Shown: one piece after another, positions 13,601-26,490 of the stretch
Layout: every line of letters begins with the position of its first letter
How positions within the stretch are numbered: the first letter of the stretch is position 1
Source: Tetrahymena elliotti 4EA
Taxonomy: Eukaryota; Ciliophora; Oligohymenophorea; Hymenostomatida; Tetrahymenidae
Length of the DNA stretch: 64,000 nt
Direction of reading: 5' to 3'
Assembly: GCA_000231825.2 (NCBI GenBank)
Contig: JH720298.1
Location: 193,489-257,488 of the forward strand
The notes under the pieces: generated by a model
What the model was told of the DNA's origin: nothing
Databases searched by the model: none
The model's input: only the letters and a program-made list of their open reading frames with translations
Made by a program: the position numbers and the translations under genes

Positions 13601-16600
13601 TATGAAAATGAATACAAAAACTAAACCACTCTTTATATAAGACTAGTATTATAAAATTTATATGTTAAATACAACCAAATAAATATTAATAAAAATAATT
13701 TACCATGTTGTGTCTCATAAATTTGAATTAAACAAAAATGAAATAGATTATTAACATTCCTAATAAGTAAAAAATAGGTATGCTTAAACTCCAAACAATT
13801 CTCAAGAATACTACTGGTATATCATATTAAACAAGGTAGCAATCTAATTGATAGATCATATTCTATACAGGACTACCTTTTAAGTTATAAAATTTTAACA
13901 AAAACTCATTTTAATACAATTTTTTTTACCAACATATTGAGGGAATAAAGTAAGCCATGAAGGTAGATCAACTTTAACAGTGTTTACTAGTTGAGATATT
14001 TAGACATAACTCATCATAGCTTTCATATTCATATTAGTAGTATCTAAAAATGAAGACTTACTAATAGGAACAAATTTCATTTTTCTAAGATAAAATCCAA
14101 TAACAATCAACTCACTAATATTCCAAGCTATCCTTATGCTAATAAGTATATAAAAAACAGTTCCTATGGCAATTAATATTGTTGGTATTATATTAGCAGG
14201 TTTTAATAATTATGAACATTTATTGCAATTATAAGATCCATCACTGTAATATTTTTCTGGCCAAAATTTTGCTGAGACATCACATTATTCACATAAAGGA
14301 CCTATATGACCTACTAAACAGTAACCTTCACTTTCAGTTCCAACACAATTCGATAATTAATTAGAACATTCTACTACTGAATCAGTTAAATTAGAAGATT
14401 TCCAAAAACCTGATTTTAAAGTCATTTAGTTCCTATAACAGCTTAAAGCTCCATCTGGACATCTTAGGCATTACTCGTCTAAGTATTTTTCTAATAAAAT
14501 TTTTAAATTAAGATTATTAAAAATGTAATAATATACTTTTATCAGGTTCTACAAGAGAGTAAGTTTCATCTAAACATTCTTAGCAATAAAATATACTACC
14601 TGATGATCTATAAATTTCACCAATAATGCATTTTCTGAAATCAACTATAAAGGTTATATGGAAAGGTCCTATGAAATTAAATAAGTTTTATAATAAAAAA
14701 AATTTGAATGCTATTCTACCTGATTTGATCTCTCTATTTTGTGATGTGGGATTTGCAACTTTTTAAATTGATTCACTTTTAATGTAAAATATATTTTAGG
14801 TTTCAGGATTTGCTATAACTTGCATATTTTAAATTATGAAAGATTGAGAAGTAGAATTAAAATTTAAATAATCAGTGATATATTATCCCAATATTTTAAT
14901 ATCTGAAGTACTTGTATCTGCTCTTATATTGAAACTTATTATTTCATTTTAAATAGATTAGGGATATTAATCTTATTTTAATAAATCAAGATCAAAGTAC
15001 AGGGGATTACCTTCATCATCTAATAGCTAAAATTAGAAACTAAAATATGTACCACTTTAAAATTCGCTTACTGAATAAGTTTAAAGATTAAGCTAATCAT
15101 TTTTTACAGAATCTGGTAATGATGTAGACTCTGTAATATCTTNNNNNNNNNNNNNNNNNNNNNNNNNNNNNNNNNNNNNNNNNNNNNNNNNNNNNNNNNN
15201 NNNNNNNNNNNNNNNNNNNNNNNNNNNNNNNNNNNNNNNNNNNNNNNNNNNNNNNNNNNNNNNNNNNNNNNNNNNNNNNNNNNNNNNNNNNNNNNNNNNN
15301 NNNNNNNNNNNNNNNNNNNNNNNNNNNNNNNNNNNNNNNNNNNNNNNNNNNNNNNNNNNNNNNNNNNNNNNNNNNNNNNNNNNNNNNNNNNNNNNNNNNN
15401 NNNNNNNNNNNNNNNNNNNNNNNNNNNNNNNNNNNNNNNNNNNNNNNNNNNNNNNNNNNNNNNNNNNNNNNNNNNNNNNNNNNNNNNNNNNNNNNNNNNN
15501 NNNNNNNNNNNNNNNNNNNNNNNNNNNNNNNNNNNNNNNNNNNNNNNNNNNNNNNNNNNNNNNNNNNNNNNNNNNNNNNNNNNNNNNNNNNNNNNNNNNN
15601 NNNNNNNNNNNNNNNNNNNNNNNNNNNNNNNNNNNNNNNNNNNNNNNNNNNNNNNNNNNNNNNNNNNNNNNNNNNNNNNNNNNNNNNNNNNNNNNNNNNN
15701 NNNNNNNNNNNNNNNNNNNNNNNNNNNNNNNNNNNNNNNNNNNNNNNNNNNNNNNNNNNNNNNNNNNNNNNNNNNNNNNNNNNNNNNNNNNNNNNNNNNN
15801 NNNNNNNNNNNNNNNNNNNNNNNNNNNNNNNNNNNNNNNNNNNNNNNNNNNNNNNNNNNNNNNNNNNNNNNNNNNNNNNNNNNNNNNNNNNNNNNNNNNN
15901 NNNNNNNNNNNNNNNNNNNNNNNNNNNNNNNNNNNNNNNNNNNNNNNNNNNNNNNNNNNNNNNNNNNNNNNNNNNNNNNNNNNNNNNNAAATTACTAATA
16001 TAAATAGTATCAGAGTTTGAAATATTGAATAAAATACTTTAACCCTTTAAATCTAAAGATGAAATTGAAATATTTTCAAGTATCAAATTTTCTAAATTGC
16101 TAAGCTAAAATTAAAACTAGTTACCAGTATTTTTGAAATCTATATTTTCAAATTTAATTGTTTTAGTTTCACTATTAAATGTTATTGCTTGTGCTTAGCT
16201 GATATCAAAATCATAATTTCTTACTTACACCAAGTTTAGTTTATTTGAAGAAAAAGAATCATTAATAATATTCATTAAACCTCTTGTTTTAGATCCAGAG
16301 TAAACGACTTATGAATTTAATTATTCGAAATCTGGGTCATAATACATCTTATGAGTAACTTCAATCTTTTTTAAAAAAAAAATAATTTTAATTATTTTAT
16401 AAATTATAAATTTATTTTAAAAGAACTTATACACTTTTAAATCTTAAAAAATAAAATTATTTTTAAAAGTAAATGGGATCATACATAACTTTAATTTAAA
16501 ATAAATTATTTATCATTCATTGAGTTAAGTATTTAATTTAATTTTCTTTGTATTTTTTTGGACAAATAAAGAACTGAGTAAATTTTTATATGGAATTGTA

Positions 16601-19600
16601 TCTAATTAATTGATCTACTCTTTTTTAAATAACTTTACAGGAAATTAATATTGATTTTTATAAAAATTAGAGTGAATATAACAAATAGAAAGAAATAAAA
16701 CGAATTGTTTACCTCAAAAAGAGTTTATAGCATTTAGAGTTTCAAAATCTAAAAGGAATTCTGAAAATAATTTAATTATTCTTACATTTGATCCAATGTA
16801 TCAGCAGAAGAAAGTGCTTAATAGCATTTTAATTAGTTTAACTACGAAGAAAGCTAAAAGTTGCTTGAATTCTAAATATAAAAATTGTAGTTAAAATACT
16901 CACCATTTGAGATTCCAAAAATTTATGTTGAAAAGTAGTTTATTTTAGGATCAAATACTTAACTTTTGAAAGCAATATCAGGATAAGATTAATAAAATTA
17001 ATTTATTAATCTCAAATTAACTCTACTACTATTTTATTATAAGATAGTAAATGAATTAAACTGAGTTATATAATGGAACATTTATCCTTCTACTTAGAGA
17101 ACATCATATGATTTTAGTGTTTACAAAATAGTACTGTTTCTAATACTTTATTGGAGTTATAATTTATCTAAAGTGTAAGTATTTATCTAAAAATAACACT
17201 AAACAATTAATTAATCATTATAAATCTTCATAACTAAATGTTAACCTTTGGTAGGAGGAGGAATTATTGCTATTAATTATGGAGTATCTAATGTCAATGC
17301 ATTATTTGGATACGTGACATTATAAGTGAAAACTCTAATTTTTGGAATTAAGTTACGAACATTTAAAACAAACAATCTATTATATTTGTAATCAAACTAC
17401 ATTTAGTAAACCGGATCAGACACCATTAATTAGAGATTTCTTGCCTAAGTATTCATGTAATCTGTTCTATTTGAAAAATCTAAATAGAATATCATTGCTC
17501 CAGTTTCTAAGTGGTGAATTAAGATTCTATTAACTTAATCATAATCAATAATATTTAAATTTGGAATGCTAGAGTATTATTACAATAAAAAATCATAAGC
17601 AACATCTATCCTCAGAATAGAGGAGTTCATTAATTGAACTATAATTTACTTCATGTTAGTAATAGATACAATTTATTTAATTTTCACAGTAAATTAAAAA
17701 TTAAATGTTTTTACTTAAATGAGAGGGTCATATGATAATTTTAGTAGCTAAAATTAAAATGTTTCACAAAATAAAAACTAGTCCAAAAAATAAGCATTCT
17801 TAATCACAATATTTACTTAATTTAATATTTCTAGATCATTGTTTTTATGCCCAAATTAAATTATTGACTAATCAGTAATTACATAAAAGAATCCGTTGTA
17901 AAGTTTTGTCTGTCTTACTAAACTTAAATTCTAAACATAGTTTTATTATTAGCTTTAAGTATTGAATTACCAGACATTATTATCAACATCTATGGAATAC
18001 AACATTTTAGAATTTTCACTATAAAAATAGCTTGGTTATTTTTGCTAAACCATGTTCAGTGTAATATTATTAGTATTGAATGTGTAGTCCATTTAATAAA
18101 TTCTATTTTTTAAATTAAAAATAAATTAATGAATAAATATTTTATTTCAAATATAAATATTACTCTAAGTTAGTGTTATCAATATGGCACATAAGATTAT
18201 GCTCTTAAATAAAAATGACTTTTTTAATAGAAGTGGAATACTTATTACTAAAATAATTTGTATAAGAAAACGTCCTAACATCAACTGCCAAGATAGTAAG
18301 GATTACAGCTTTATAGATTAATAGTTAATATCTATCTTCATCTAGAAAAACCCTATCAATATTTCCACTTTCTATACCTTATGAATTAAGTATTTGTTTA
18401 ATTAATACTCCTGTTGATAGGCTATGTACAGCAAGACGAAAGCTTAATACATCTTTAGTAGCCTCACTAAATAAGTAAATATGATCCATCTTTTCAAAAA
18501 CTATAAAATTAGTAATTAAAGGGTCTTATGTGTCAATCGATAAAATAAATTATTGAGTCTTTCTATCCATTATCACTAATAATGTAAGTTGATAAGAATA
18601 ACTTTTAGTATTTATGAATTACATCCCTTAAATTTCCTAAGTATGAAAGCTAAGTGTTTATTCATAGGCAAAAGTTTAAAAGTTGTATGTTTGAAGAGAG
18701 TATATCAAATTACTTAGGCTTTTAACATAAAACTTCCCATAAAATAGATCTAAATCAATATATAAGTCTACCATATTTGGTATTACATAAGAAACATAAG
18801 TATTTTAGAAGATAGGAGGGTTTGCGCTAGGAACATCATAATAATAGTGCACAAATAAACCTTGATTATTGTTGATTGAAATAATTCTTTTATTTAAAGG
18901 ATCATGGTAAACAGAAACTACCTAATATGGTATTTATTAATCAATTGGAATAGAAGAAATGCTATCATTATACTTTTTTTATTCTTATATATGAGTGTCT
19001 ATCACATACAACAAAGTTAAATTTGAATACTGCCATACTATAAAAGTCATATCGCTTGAATAGCTTATAATTCTATCAGTATCTAAATCCAAGAAAGCTT
19101 TTATTACATCTTAAGTTTAACCTCCGATGAATTAGTTACATGCAGTTCCATTCATATCCCATCTAAAAAAATTATTAGTTGTATCGTTACTATAAGAAAC
19201 TATCCAATTATTCTATGAGTCAATTATAATATCATTAATTGCGGAATTATGAGCTCCTGAATAGGTTTTGGGTTTTGTCATGTCTGTTGTGGATATTTGA
19301 TGAATATTCTTTTAAAAAATAAAAAAAATTTAAGACTAATTTGATTATTTTTTTAATTAAATCTTAAATAATTATTTGAATGAATAAAAATTTACAGCAT
19401 TAAATGCATAAATTGAACGATCATTTTAATTGTAATACATTCCTTTAAATTTAGTTGATGGATCCTTGTAAGCATAGTAATTAGTAGAATAACCTCCAGA
19501 GTAAATATTTCCATTATCAAAACCTAAATACAATTTTCTTGATATAGGATCTAAAGCTATACTTGAAATTTTATCTGCGAAGGTCAAGAGCATTTAATTA

Positions 19601-22105
19601 TTATATTTAGTACTGAGTGAAATGACCTTTTAATATTTTAAATTAATTTAATTAGAATGAATTTTAAATGGTTTTTACTTAATTTTAGATGTCTGAAAAA
19701 GCAGTATTTTAAACAAAAAAATGTTATTCTGGATTAGATAAAGGGGCTATTAATTTTTAAGGAACTGAAGCAGCAAAAGTATATCCATTACTATAAACTA
19801 GTTTATTTGCTGACCACAAATAATATGCAATATTATAGTTTAACTAAAATACCAAAACATTTCTTGTAACTACATCAACGCTAATAGCAACTGGTGAAGC
19901 AATTGAAGCTCTAATAGCGTTTACAAAAAGAAAAGGATATATATACAAAATGCTATTAGTAATAGAAGAAAAATATAGGACTTAAATTTCAGGGTAATAT
20001 TTTACAAATCCTATAGTTCCAGCATATGAATTAGTCATTAAGATAGATTATGTAGATAAGGCCATAATTATGACTTAAGGAGTATTAGCTCTGATAAAAT
20101 AGGCACAAACAACTCCATTATTATTTTCCAAAACTGCATAATAAAAACTATCATTAATAACATGAGTATAGGTCATTGTAACAAAGTTATAAACTTTTAA
20201 TTGCTGCGCATTATTTATAGAAATAAAATTATTCTTATAAACGTACATATTATTTATTGATAAAGTAGTTAAGTCTAAAGAAATAGTAGCATTTAGTGTT
20301 ACATTGAATGGATTATAGTTCCATAGAATTACTTTATTATCATTATAAAGGCAAGCAAATAAAGTAGGAGTAGCTATAATCATATCTGTTATCTATATCG
20401 AGCACTTTTGTTATTATAGCATATTACAAGAAGGATGAAACTATTCTATTACTAGTCTGTAATCTGTTATGTTACCTAGTTTTTCTAGAACTCTTTCCTC
20501 CCATATTTTAAAACTCCCATCGGCAGAAAAAGTAATTACCCTATCATAGAGCCTATCAAACAAGAAACCATTAACAGTTTAAGTATGATATTTCATTTTA
20601 TTCTTTATGTTTTTCTTCTTATCTGTAATTTTTAATTCAACTGGGAGTTACTTAGTATCTGAAGGAAGTGGGGTTAATTAAAATATTGACAATTCTGAAA
20701 AGAGGATAAGTAAATTTGAATTTTTAATTGATACTTAATTTACTGAATTGAATTCTGTAAAAAATAATTTAAAGGTGTATATTTACGTAATTCCTAAATT
20801 ATCATCGAATTAATTTACAGATACATTTCCTTCAAAAGAAATTAGTATTAAGTAATTGCTAGAAATAAACCTATACAAATTATCTTGATTTACCTAAGAA
20901 ATGTATTAAAACGTATTTTGATTTGAATCATAAATATACAAAATAACTTCTCTGTTACTAAAACTAAACAAGTAAATGATATTTGATGTGATAGGTGAAG
21001 GGCTTGTGAGTAATTGTTATATATAACTTGTATGATATGTTTCCATTTCTCTACATTCCGAACCATTATAAATGTATAATGAATAATCGTTTGAAATTTA
21101 TATCAAATAAGCTGCATTTGTTAAATAAAATGCTTAATCAATACTGTTACTAAATGTGCATTTGTAAGAAAAAGTAATGGGATTATTTGAATAATTCCAA
21201 AAGACTAATTTATTATCCTGACCATAGCTAATTATCAAGCTATTAGATATAATCAGTATCCCAGAAATTGGTTTTATGTGAGCACCTTTAAATAGTTTGT
21301 AAGAAGAGTTGATAAGAGTGGGTGTAGAATTTTGCAAGTAAACTGGCTGTTTTACAATGTCAGCTAAATAAACAATAGCAAAATTGTTTAAAATATCTTA
21401 GTTCTACATTAAAATGATATAGTTCTAATTGATTTAAGTAAGCGAGTTTTCACCAACTAAGCTGTTAGGTAATAATATTTTATATATAATTTAATTGAAT
21501 TTTAAATTCCAAATTATAAGTTAGGTTTTGCTTACAGAGATCAGAATTTCTTAACCTTCTTAACCTTCTAGTTATAAAGTGGGTTAAAAATTAGAGTTCC
21601 CTAAATCGCTAATTTAATTGACTGTTAAATAATACATTGCTACTACACCATCATCATGACCTTACAATTTTCCTGTTGGCTAATAGTTTTCATTATCTAA
21701 GATTATTATATTCTCGCTAAAGGAACCTCCAATCATACCTTATACTAATATTTAACCAGAAGATGTAAATACCATATTTAAAAATTCATCAAAATAGTTC
21801 TATCCTTATTCATTCATTGCAGGGCATGGAAGTATTTGTTGACAAGAATTTGCTTTAGAGTCAGAATAATAGGAACTAGGGCATATTGATAAACAAGAAT
21901 CAGATTATGAATCATAAGATTAGCCAAAGCTACAAGAGGGATAACAAGCGAATGTATTCTAATCTAATCTATAGTTACTAGCACATTCAGAGCAGTTACC
22001 TAACTTATCACATTAATTGCAGTTTTTAGGGCAATTTGAAGCTAATACCTAATTTTTTGTAATATGAATGAAAATAAAAAAAAAACTAATGACAATCAAC
22101 TACAT
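10673..22105 (-). CDS. Gene B: giant receptor-like membrane protein (assembly gap inside)
   Basis: Starts at ATG 22105 (signal peptide, then a Cys-rich module to about residue 105) and ends at TGA 10673-10675. Introns in the 5' half are 19627-19678, 19309-19395, 18103-18163 and 16366-16712, at the same positions and phases as in A and C. The N-run 15143-15988 removes most of the beta-helix region. Left of the gap, the pre-membrane Cys-rich region, the membrane segments (13000-14300) and the Gln/Asn-rich tail align with gene C. I saw no frameshift in the stretches read. An in-frame 9-bp tandem duplication (Glu-Gly-Gln twice) lies at 21551-21569. The last residues (IDQDRIKSQTFDQG) match C. The gene is very probably functional; its role is unknown. 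Confidence 0.85.
15143..15988. other. Assembly gap (846 N)
   Basis: Run of N inside gene B. The flanks align to gene C at 31384 (left) and 32311 (right), leaving 926 bp of C between them. The N count is therefore close to, but not the same as, the expected missing length. The missing DNA should encode the beta-helix turns (GGA motifs) seen in A and C. Confidence 0.95.
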
Positions 22106-22193
22106 CTTATTGATTTATTTTGCTAATTATTGTTTATTTGTTAATTAAATTTTTGTTAAATAATAATTTAGTCTAAAAAAAAAATGAAAAAAA

Positions 22194-22216
22194 ATCAAAT
22201 GTTTTTGAGTAAATTA
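22194..22216 (-). promoter_or_regulatory. Shared upstream motif, copy of gene B
   Basis: ATCAAATG-TTTTT-GAGTAAATTAA at about 90-110 bp upstream of the gene B start. It corresponds to the blocks at 7048-7070, 9563-9585 and 38515-38536. The role is inferred from conserved position only. Confidence 0.35.
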
Positions 22217-22622
22217 AATAAAAAATCTTTTTTTTAATCTAAAAAGGATGATTACTTTGAATTAACTCATTATTTTTACTAATTTATATGAAACAAGCAT
22301 TAATAAATTTCCTTTTAGATAACACCATGATTGCTAAATTAATTTTCTTTTCATCCTGATTTTAATTAGCAGCTCTTTAGAGAACTTTATCTTGATAAAA
22401 TAATGTCATAGCTTTTATAAATAAAACATATTTTATAATTAAAAAGAAGTAATTTTAAATAATTTAATAAATAAGAATTATTTTACAAATTACATTTATT
22501 TTATTTTATTACAAAAAATTTTGGTTTTTCAAAATATAAAAATACTTGCTTATTTTGATTATCAAGAATAGATGTTTTCTAGAAATTTATTAAAAATAGA
22601 TTGTATTATTAATTACTACTTT

Positions 22623-22691
22623 ATGAAAGAAAAAAGTGTAAGAAAGTGTTCAAAGCTATTAAATAATTTAATTAGTATTAAAATTACGTGA
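22623..22691 (+). other. Conserved 22-codon mini-ORF segment upstream of gene B
   Basis: ATG 22623 to TGA 22689-22691 reads MKEKSVRKCSKLLNNLISIK plus two residues. A matching 22-codon ORF (MKEKSVTKRSKILNNLINLK plus two) lies upstream of gene C, but on the other strand because that segment is inverted. Gene A has a decayed version at about 7544-7620 (EEKSVIKCSKP then TGA). The changes between B and C leave the frame and both ends intact. It could be a tiny gene, a fragment of a lost exon or a conserved regulatory block. I do not recognise the peptide. Confidence 0.3.
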
Positions 22692-22909
22692 ATTTTGTTT
22701 TTTTAAGCCAAATGAAAGAAATATCAAAAATATTAAAATTTTTTTTAAATAATATCATTTTTTTTAATTTTTTTCTAATTGCATTCATTTTAGATAAAAA
22801 CTTTTAAGTGAAGATTTTTATATCTTTTTGCTTTTCTTTCTAAAACTTTCATAATATTGAATGATTGAATTGAACATAAACACATAATATATGGAAAAAT
22901 GCTAAGTCT

Positions 22910-23017
22910 GGGGCACTTTGAAAAAAGCAGAAAATATTAAACCAATTTTGGCAGTTATTGGTTTTATTCTTGTGTTTTTATATTGCTTTTTAAAAGTGAT
23001 GCAGAACCCCCTTTTTT
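22910..23017 (+). ncRNA. Candidate structured RNA: nested hairpin with T-run end
   Basis: Arms pair in nested order. GGGG 22910-22913 pairs with CCCC 23007-23010. CACTTT 22914-22919 pairs with AAAGTG 22993-22998. AAAAAGCA 22922-22929 pairs with TGCTTTTT 22984-22991. AAACCAAT 22939-22946 pairs with ATTGGTTT 22957-22964 around a 10-nt loop. The right arm ends in C5 followed by T6, resembling an RNA polymerase III terminator. The flanks are unstructured A/T. It does not match U1-U6, telomerase RNA, 5S or tRNA features that I know. Alternatively it is a short inverted-repeat element. Expression is unproven. Confidence 0.4.
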
Positions 23018-23410
23018 CTATATATTATTATAATTATTAATTAGTGAGCCAGATTAAGTAAAATTCATTATTTTTTCTAAATTATGAAGTTATAATACTA
23101 AATTCAGTTACTCCAGAAAGAATATTTTCTGTAAGAGTGTTATTAAAAGTAAGATTAGAAGAAAATTAAAAATAAAAACATTAAATGAAAATTTTAATGA
23201 TTGGCATAAATAGCCCATAATTAGAAAGAATTTGAATATGATAAAGCAATTAATTTATCTAAATATCAATTAGAAAATTTATTTGATTTTTATATTTTAT
23301 CTTTTGTAGTAAATATAAAGGATGATAATAAATCGAAAACAAATGTCAGCATCCTAAACTCAGCAGATTTCAAAAATATAACCCAAACAAAAAAATAAAA
23401 ATTAGGAGAA

Positions 23411-23830
23411 ATGGATCACAACTACCTCATAATAGGGACAAGCAACCAATTGCAAAAAGATCGAATAACCAAACAAAGAAAAAACTATCTTAAAGAATTG
23501 ATGAGAAACATCTAATATCATGGGTATTTTATCATTTACTCTAATGATAAATTACTGAAGAAAGTTCTGTTTCAAGACTACAAATATGACGAATTGAGCT
23601 ATGAATTTGACTTAGCAAGAAGCTCGAATGCCTAAGAGATAGCCATCAATAAATTAGCAATTAAAATGCATGGTGCTATGATCTTATAGTACCGTAACTC
23701 TTCCCAAGCCAAATAACTAATCTAACGAACATACTAAACTATAGTTAGTTAATGGGTAACATTATAGCGATATTAAAATGATCCAATGGGTAGTTTAGGA
23801 GAAAATATTCTGTATTTATAAATACCAGTC
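23411..23830 (+). CDS. Orphan coding-like segment, unrecognised
   Basis: From ATG 23411 the frame reads MDHNYLIIGTSNQLQKDRIT and continues through YHGYFIIYSNDKLLKK and LGENILYLQIPVN. Codons such as CTC, GGG, AGC, ACC and CTG are more frequent than in neighbouring AT-driven DNA, and composition falls back to plain AT at about 23830. The same frame is open upstream from a TGA at about 23200 (AFEYD-like residues, no ATG), so a 5' exon may exist. No TGA ends it until about 24270, inside the 3' relic, so the true 3' end or splice site is unknown. It may be a small gene, a gene remnant or part of an inserted element. I do not recognise the protein. Confidence 0.35.
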
Positions 23831-24190
23831 AATATTAAGATTAATATTTTTAAGTTTTAATATTTACCCAAAAACTAAATCCATTTAAAATTTAAAATAA
23901 TATTTAGTAGTTTAGATATTAATTAAGCTTATTAATTTAAATCAAAATAATTTTCTAAAAAATGTATCTTCAATTTTTGTTCATTTTTTTTTTAAATATA
24001 AAATTTTACATTCATAATAATAGTTAAAATTATATTTTGTATTTATTTATCTTTAAAAAATTCAACATAAGTAATACTAATAACGCAGAATAAAAAATAT
24101 ACATAATTTAATAAAACTTTTCATATATTAATTCATTTATTCTTATTTTTGGAGGAGTTGCAAAATAAATTTCTATTTTTATCTGAGCTT

Positions 24191-26490
24191 TCATTGTTTT
24201 TAATAATGTTCTTTTTTTTACTTCTATCCAGATTTTATGGACTAAGCAATGCTAAAATCTTTCTGTGATTCATATTTTATACCATTTGTATAACTATTAG
24301 TTATGCTATTAGTCTACTCTTATTAATTATTGAGCTAAAAGTTGTTCATTTTTTGAGAAAAGTCTGTATTTGAATTTCCTGATTTTTATTATTGAAAGCC
24401 TTAATCAAAGCCTTGAGATTTTATTGCATCTTAAGTCAACAGAGTATATTGTCTAATGATTCATAATTAGAGTTCCTTAAACTGTGAATTAATCTTTTGT
24501 AGTAGTTTATGTAAAATTTTTATTCAAACTTGGAATTCTTTTGCTTTTACTAATTATTTAATTATGTCCAGTTTACTACTTTTTAAATTCAAAAGAATCT
24601 TCACTTTATTCTATATCAAAAAAGTTTTTAGGAGTTTCAACTTTGTTTTAAGTTTAAATATTATTTATATTCTATACTTAGTTTTCTTCCTCTAAATTCC
24701 TTTCTAATTTAGAATCTGAATTTTGAGAAGAATTAATTTTTTTTGTTTCTTGATCTTTAGTGCTTTTACTCTCTTCTTTTGAGAACGCTATTTCTTACAA
24801 TTCAATTTTTATATCATTTTAATTCATATTCTAATTTTATTCAACTTCTTATGATAAATTTAATTATGAGTCAGTCTCATTTTAAATATTTTAAATGAAA
24901 TAATTTTAATATTGTTCAAAGTAATCTTAGAATTCAGGAGTTATTTAGCGCTATATTTATGGAGAATCTTAGATCTTTATATTTTATTCATTAGAGTTTG
25001 ATTGATTAACTAAGGTGATCACTAACTTCATCATATTGCTCAAATTTTATCAAATTTAGCTAATTGTAAGTTCCATTCTTTTTATAAATAAATACTTTGT
25101 TTAAGAAAGAAAAAATTGAAAAATTAAATTTTACAACTTCTTCAGTACTTTCTTTTTTTTTTGAAGTAGTTTCCTGATGTGCTAATTTCTATATTTTGAG
25201 GTATGCTATCTTTAAATCTAGAAATATTATTTGAATCATTATCTCTATCAACAATATTCGTATTAGCCTATTCATCTATTTATTTTGTTTATTCTCCATC
25301 TTGATTATTATTTAGTGTTTCTTAAAAGACCTTTTTTGGAACATTTTTAGCTATTAATAAAGGACTTTCTAAATGAAAATTCTAATTTCCTAAAGATCGA
25401 CTTTAGTCCACATAATCAATAATCTCATTTTAGATTTATTACCATGATTATTCATTGAATATCTATTAATTATTTTATTGTTTTAAGATAATTTATTAAG
25501 CCCGTACATTAGATAAAGCTATACTAGTAGATTAAGTAACTCTTTTCAAGCTTTTGCTTATGACTTAATTTAAAATAGATAAATTGAAATTTTACATGAC
25601 TATTTATTCAATATTTTAATTGCTCAATAAAGGTGATAGATTTTGATTATTAACGTCAGTCGAATGTCCTTAGCTTGTAAGTTTGAATTAACTATCATTG
25701 ACTTCATTTTTTTTATTAAGTTATAATGTTATAAAAAAAAATGTTCAATAAAAATAAAATTTACTTATTGAATCTTCCAGTTTATTTTGTTGATTAAAAC
25801 ATGAATTTGCTCTTAGTACTCTTTTGAATTAATAAATAAATCTTAAAATATTATTAAAATATCTTTGAAAATTATCTTATCCAATTAGCTTTTCTGGTGA
25901 TTTAAAAAAGGAGTTTAGATATTGCTTTATGAACTCACAATCTGAGATGATAAACCAAATATTTAATCTCTAATTATTCCTTTTTCTTTTTGTGCTTTCA
26001 AATTCTGTATTAGATTTTTAACTTTCTTCCAATTAAAGAAGGTTTTTAATCGAGTATTTTTCTGAATAGTTAAGTAAGGTTTTAAGTAGTGGCAATATTA
26101 TGGCAACTTTAATTTTATTTTCTCAAATTATTTCTTGAAGCTTATTTAAATTTTTACCTGAATAACTTCAAAAAATAGAAAAGCTAGATAACTATTATGC
26201 ATCCCAAGAAGTTATGTAAAAGATTTATTACTAAACTAAACCAGGTTTATTATATAAGAAGATATTCATAAGTACCAAAATAATTATGACATAGTTGAAT
26301 TTCTTTCTGTTTATTAGAATTATATCATTTAGTAAGGAGTAAATTTTACCAAAGCAACTAGATAAAGAATTAAAATAATCAAATCAAAAACTAATTTAAT
26401 GGGTTTTTTATAAAAATAATATAATGAAGAATTCTTTTTCTAGATTTTTGTAACATAAGCCATAAATCCTTATTAATTAAGGTCTTGAAG
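24191..26490 (-). pseudogene. 3' relic of the giant receptor-like gene (tail fragment)
   Basis: Aligns to the last membrane segments and cytosolic tail of genes B and C (C 26889-29260) but has no ectodomain. Relative to C it has a +1 change near the first exon (about 26420), a one-base loss at about 26288-26294 that puts TGA in frame, and a further +1 near the tail motif (about 24440). The conserved end IDQDRIKSQTFDQG is consequently scrambled. After realignment the frame runs to a TGA at 24191-24193, beyond the stop used by B and C. It is a decayed duplicate left between C and B and unlikely to encode a working protein. Confidence 0.8.

Larger units (their letters stand above)
22106..22900. 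promoter_or_regulatory. Upstream region of gene B
   Basis: Non-coding AT-rich DNA upstream of gene B, alignable with the upstream region of gene C for roughly 750 bp, except where part is inverted in C. It contains the shared upstream motif at 22194-22216 and the conserved mini-ORF at 22623-22691. The alignment to the C flank stops just before the structured hairpin at 22910. Confidence 0.4.

Noticed and set aside
17342..17533. Plus-strand frame beginning MELSYEHLKQ, near-identical copy at 33664-33855
   Set aside because: Antisense to exon 4 of genes B and C. Conservation follows from the minus-strand coding sequence, and the frame ends at TAA/TAG, which are not stops here.
22910..23017. Hairpin as a known spliceosomal or telomerase RNA
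   Set aside because: No U6 ACAGAGA-like box, no Sm site in a fitting place and no CAACCCCAA template, so the known classes were not assigned.
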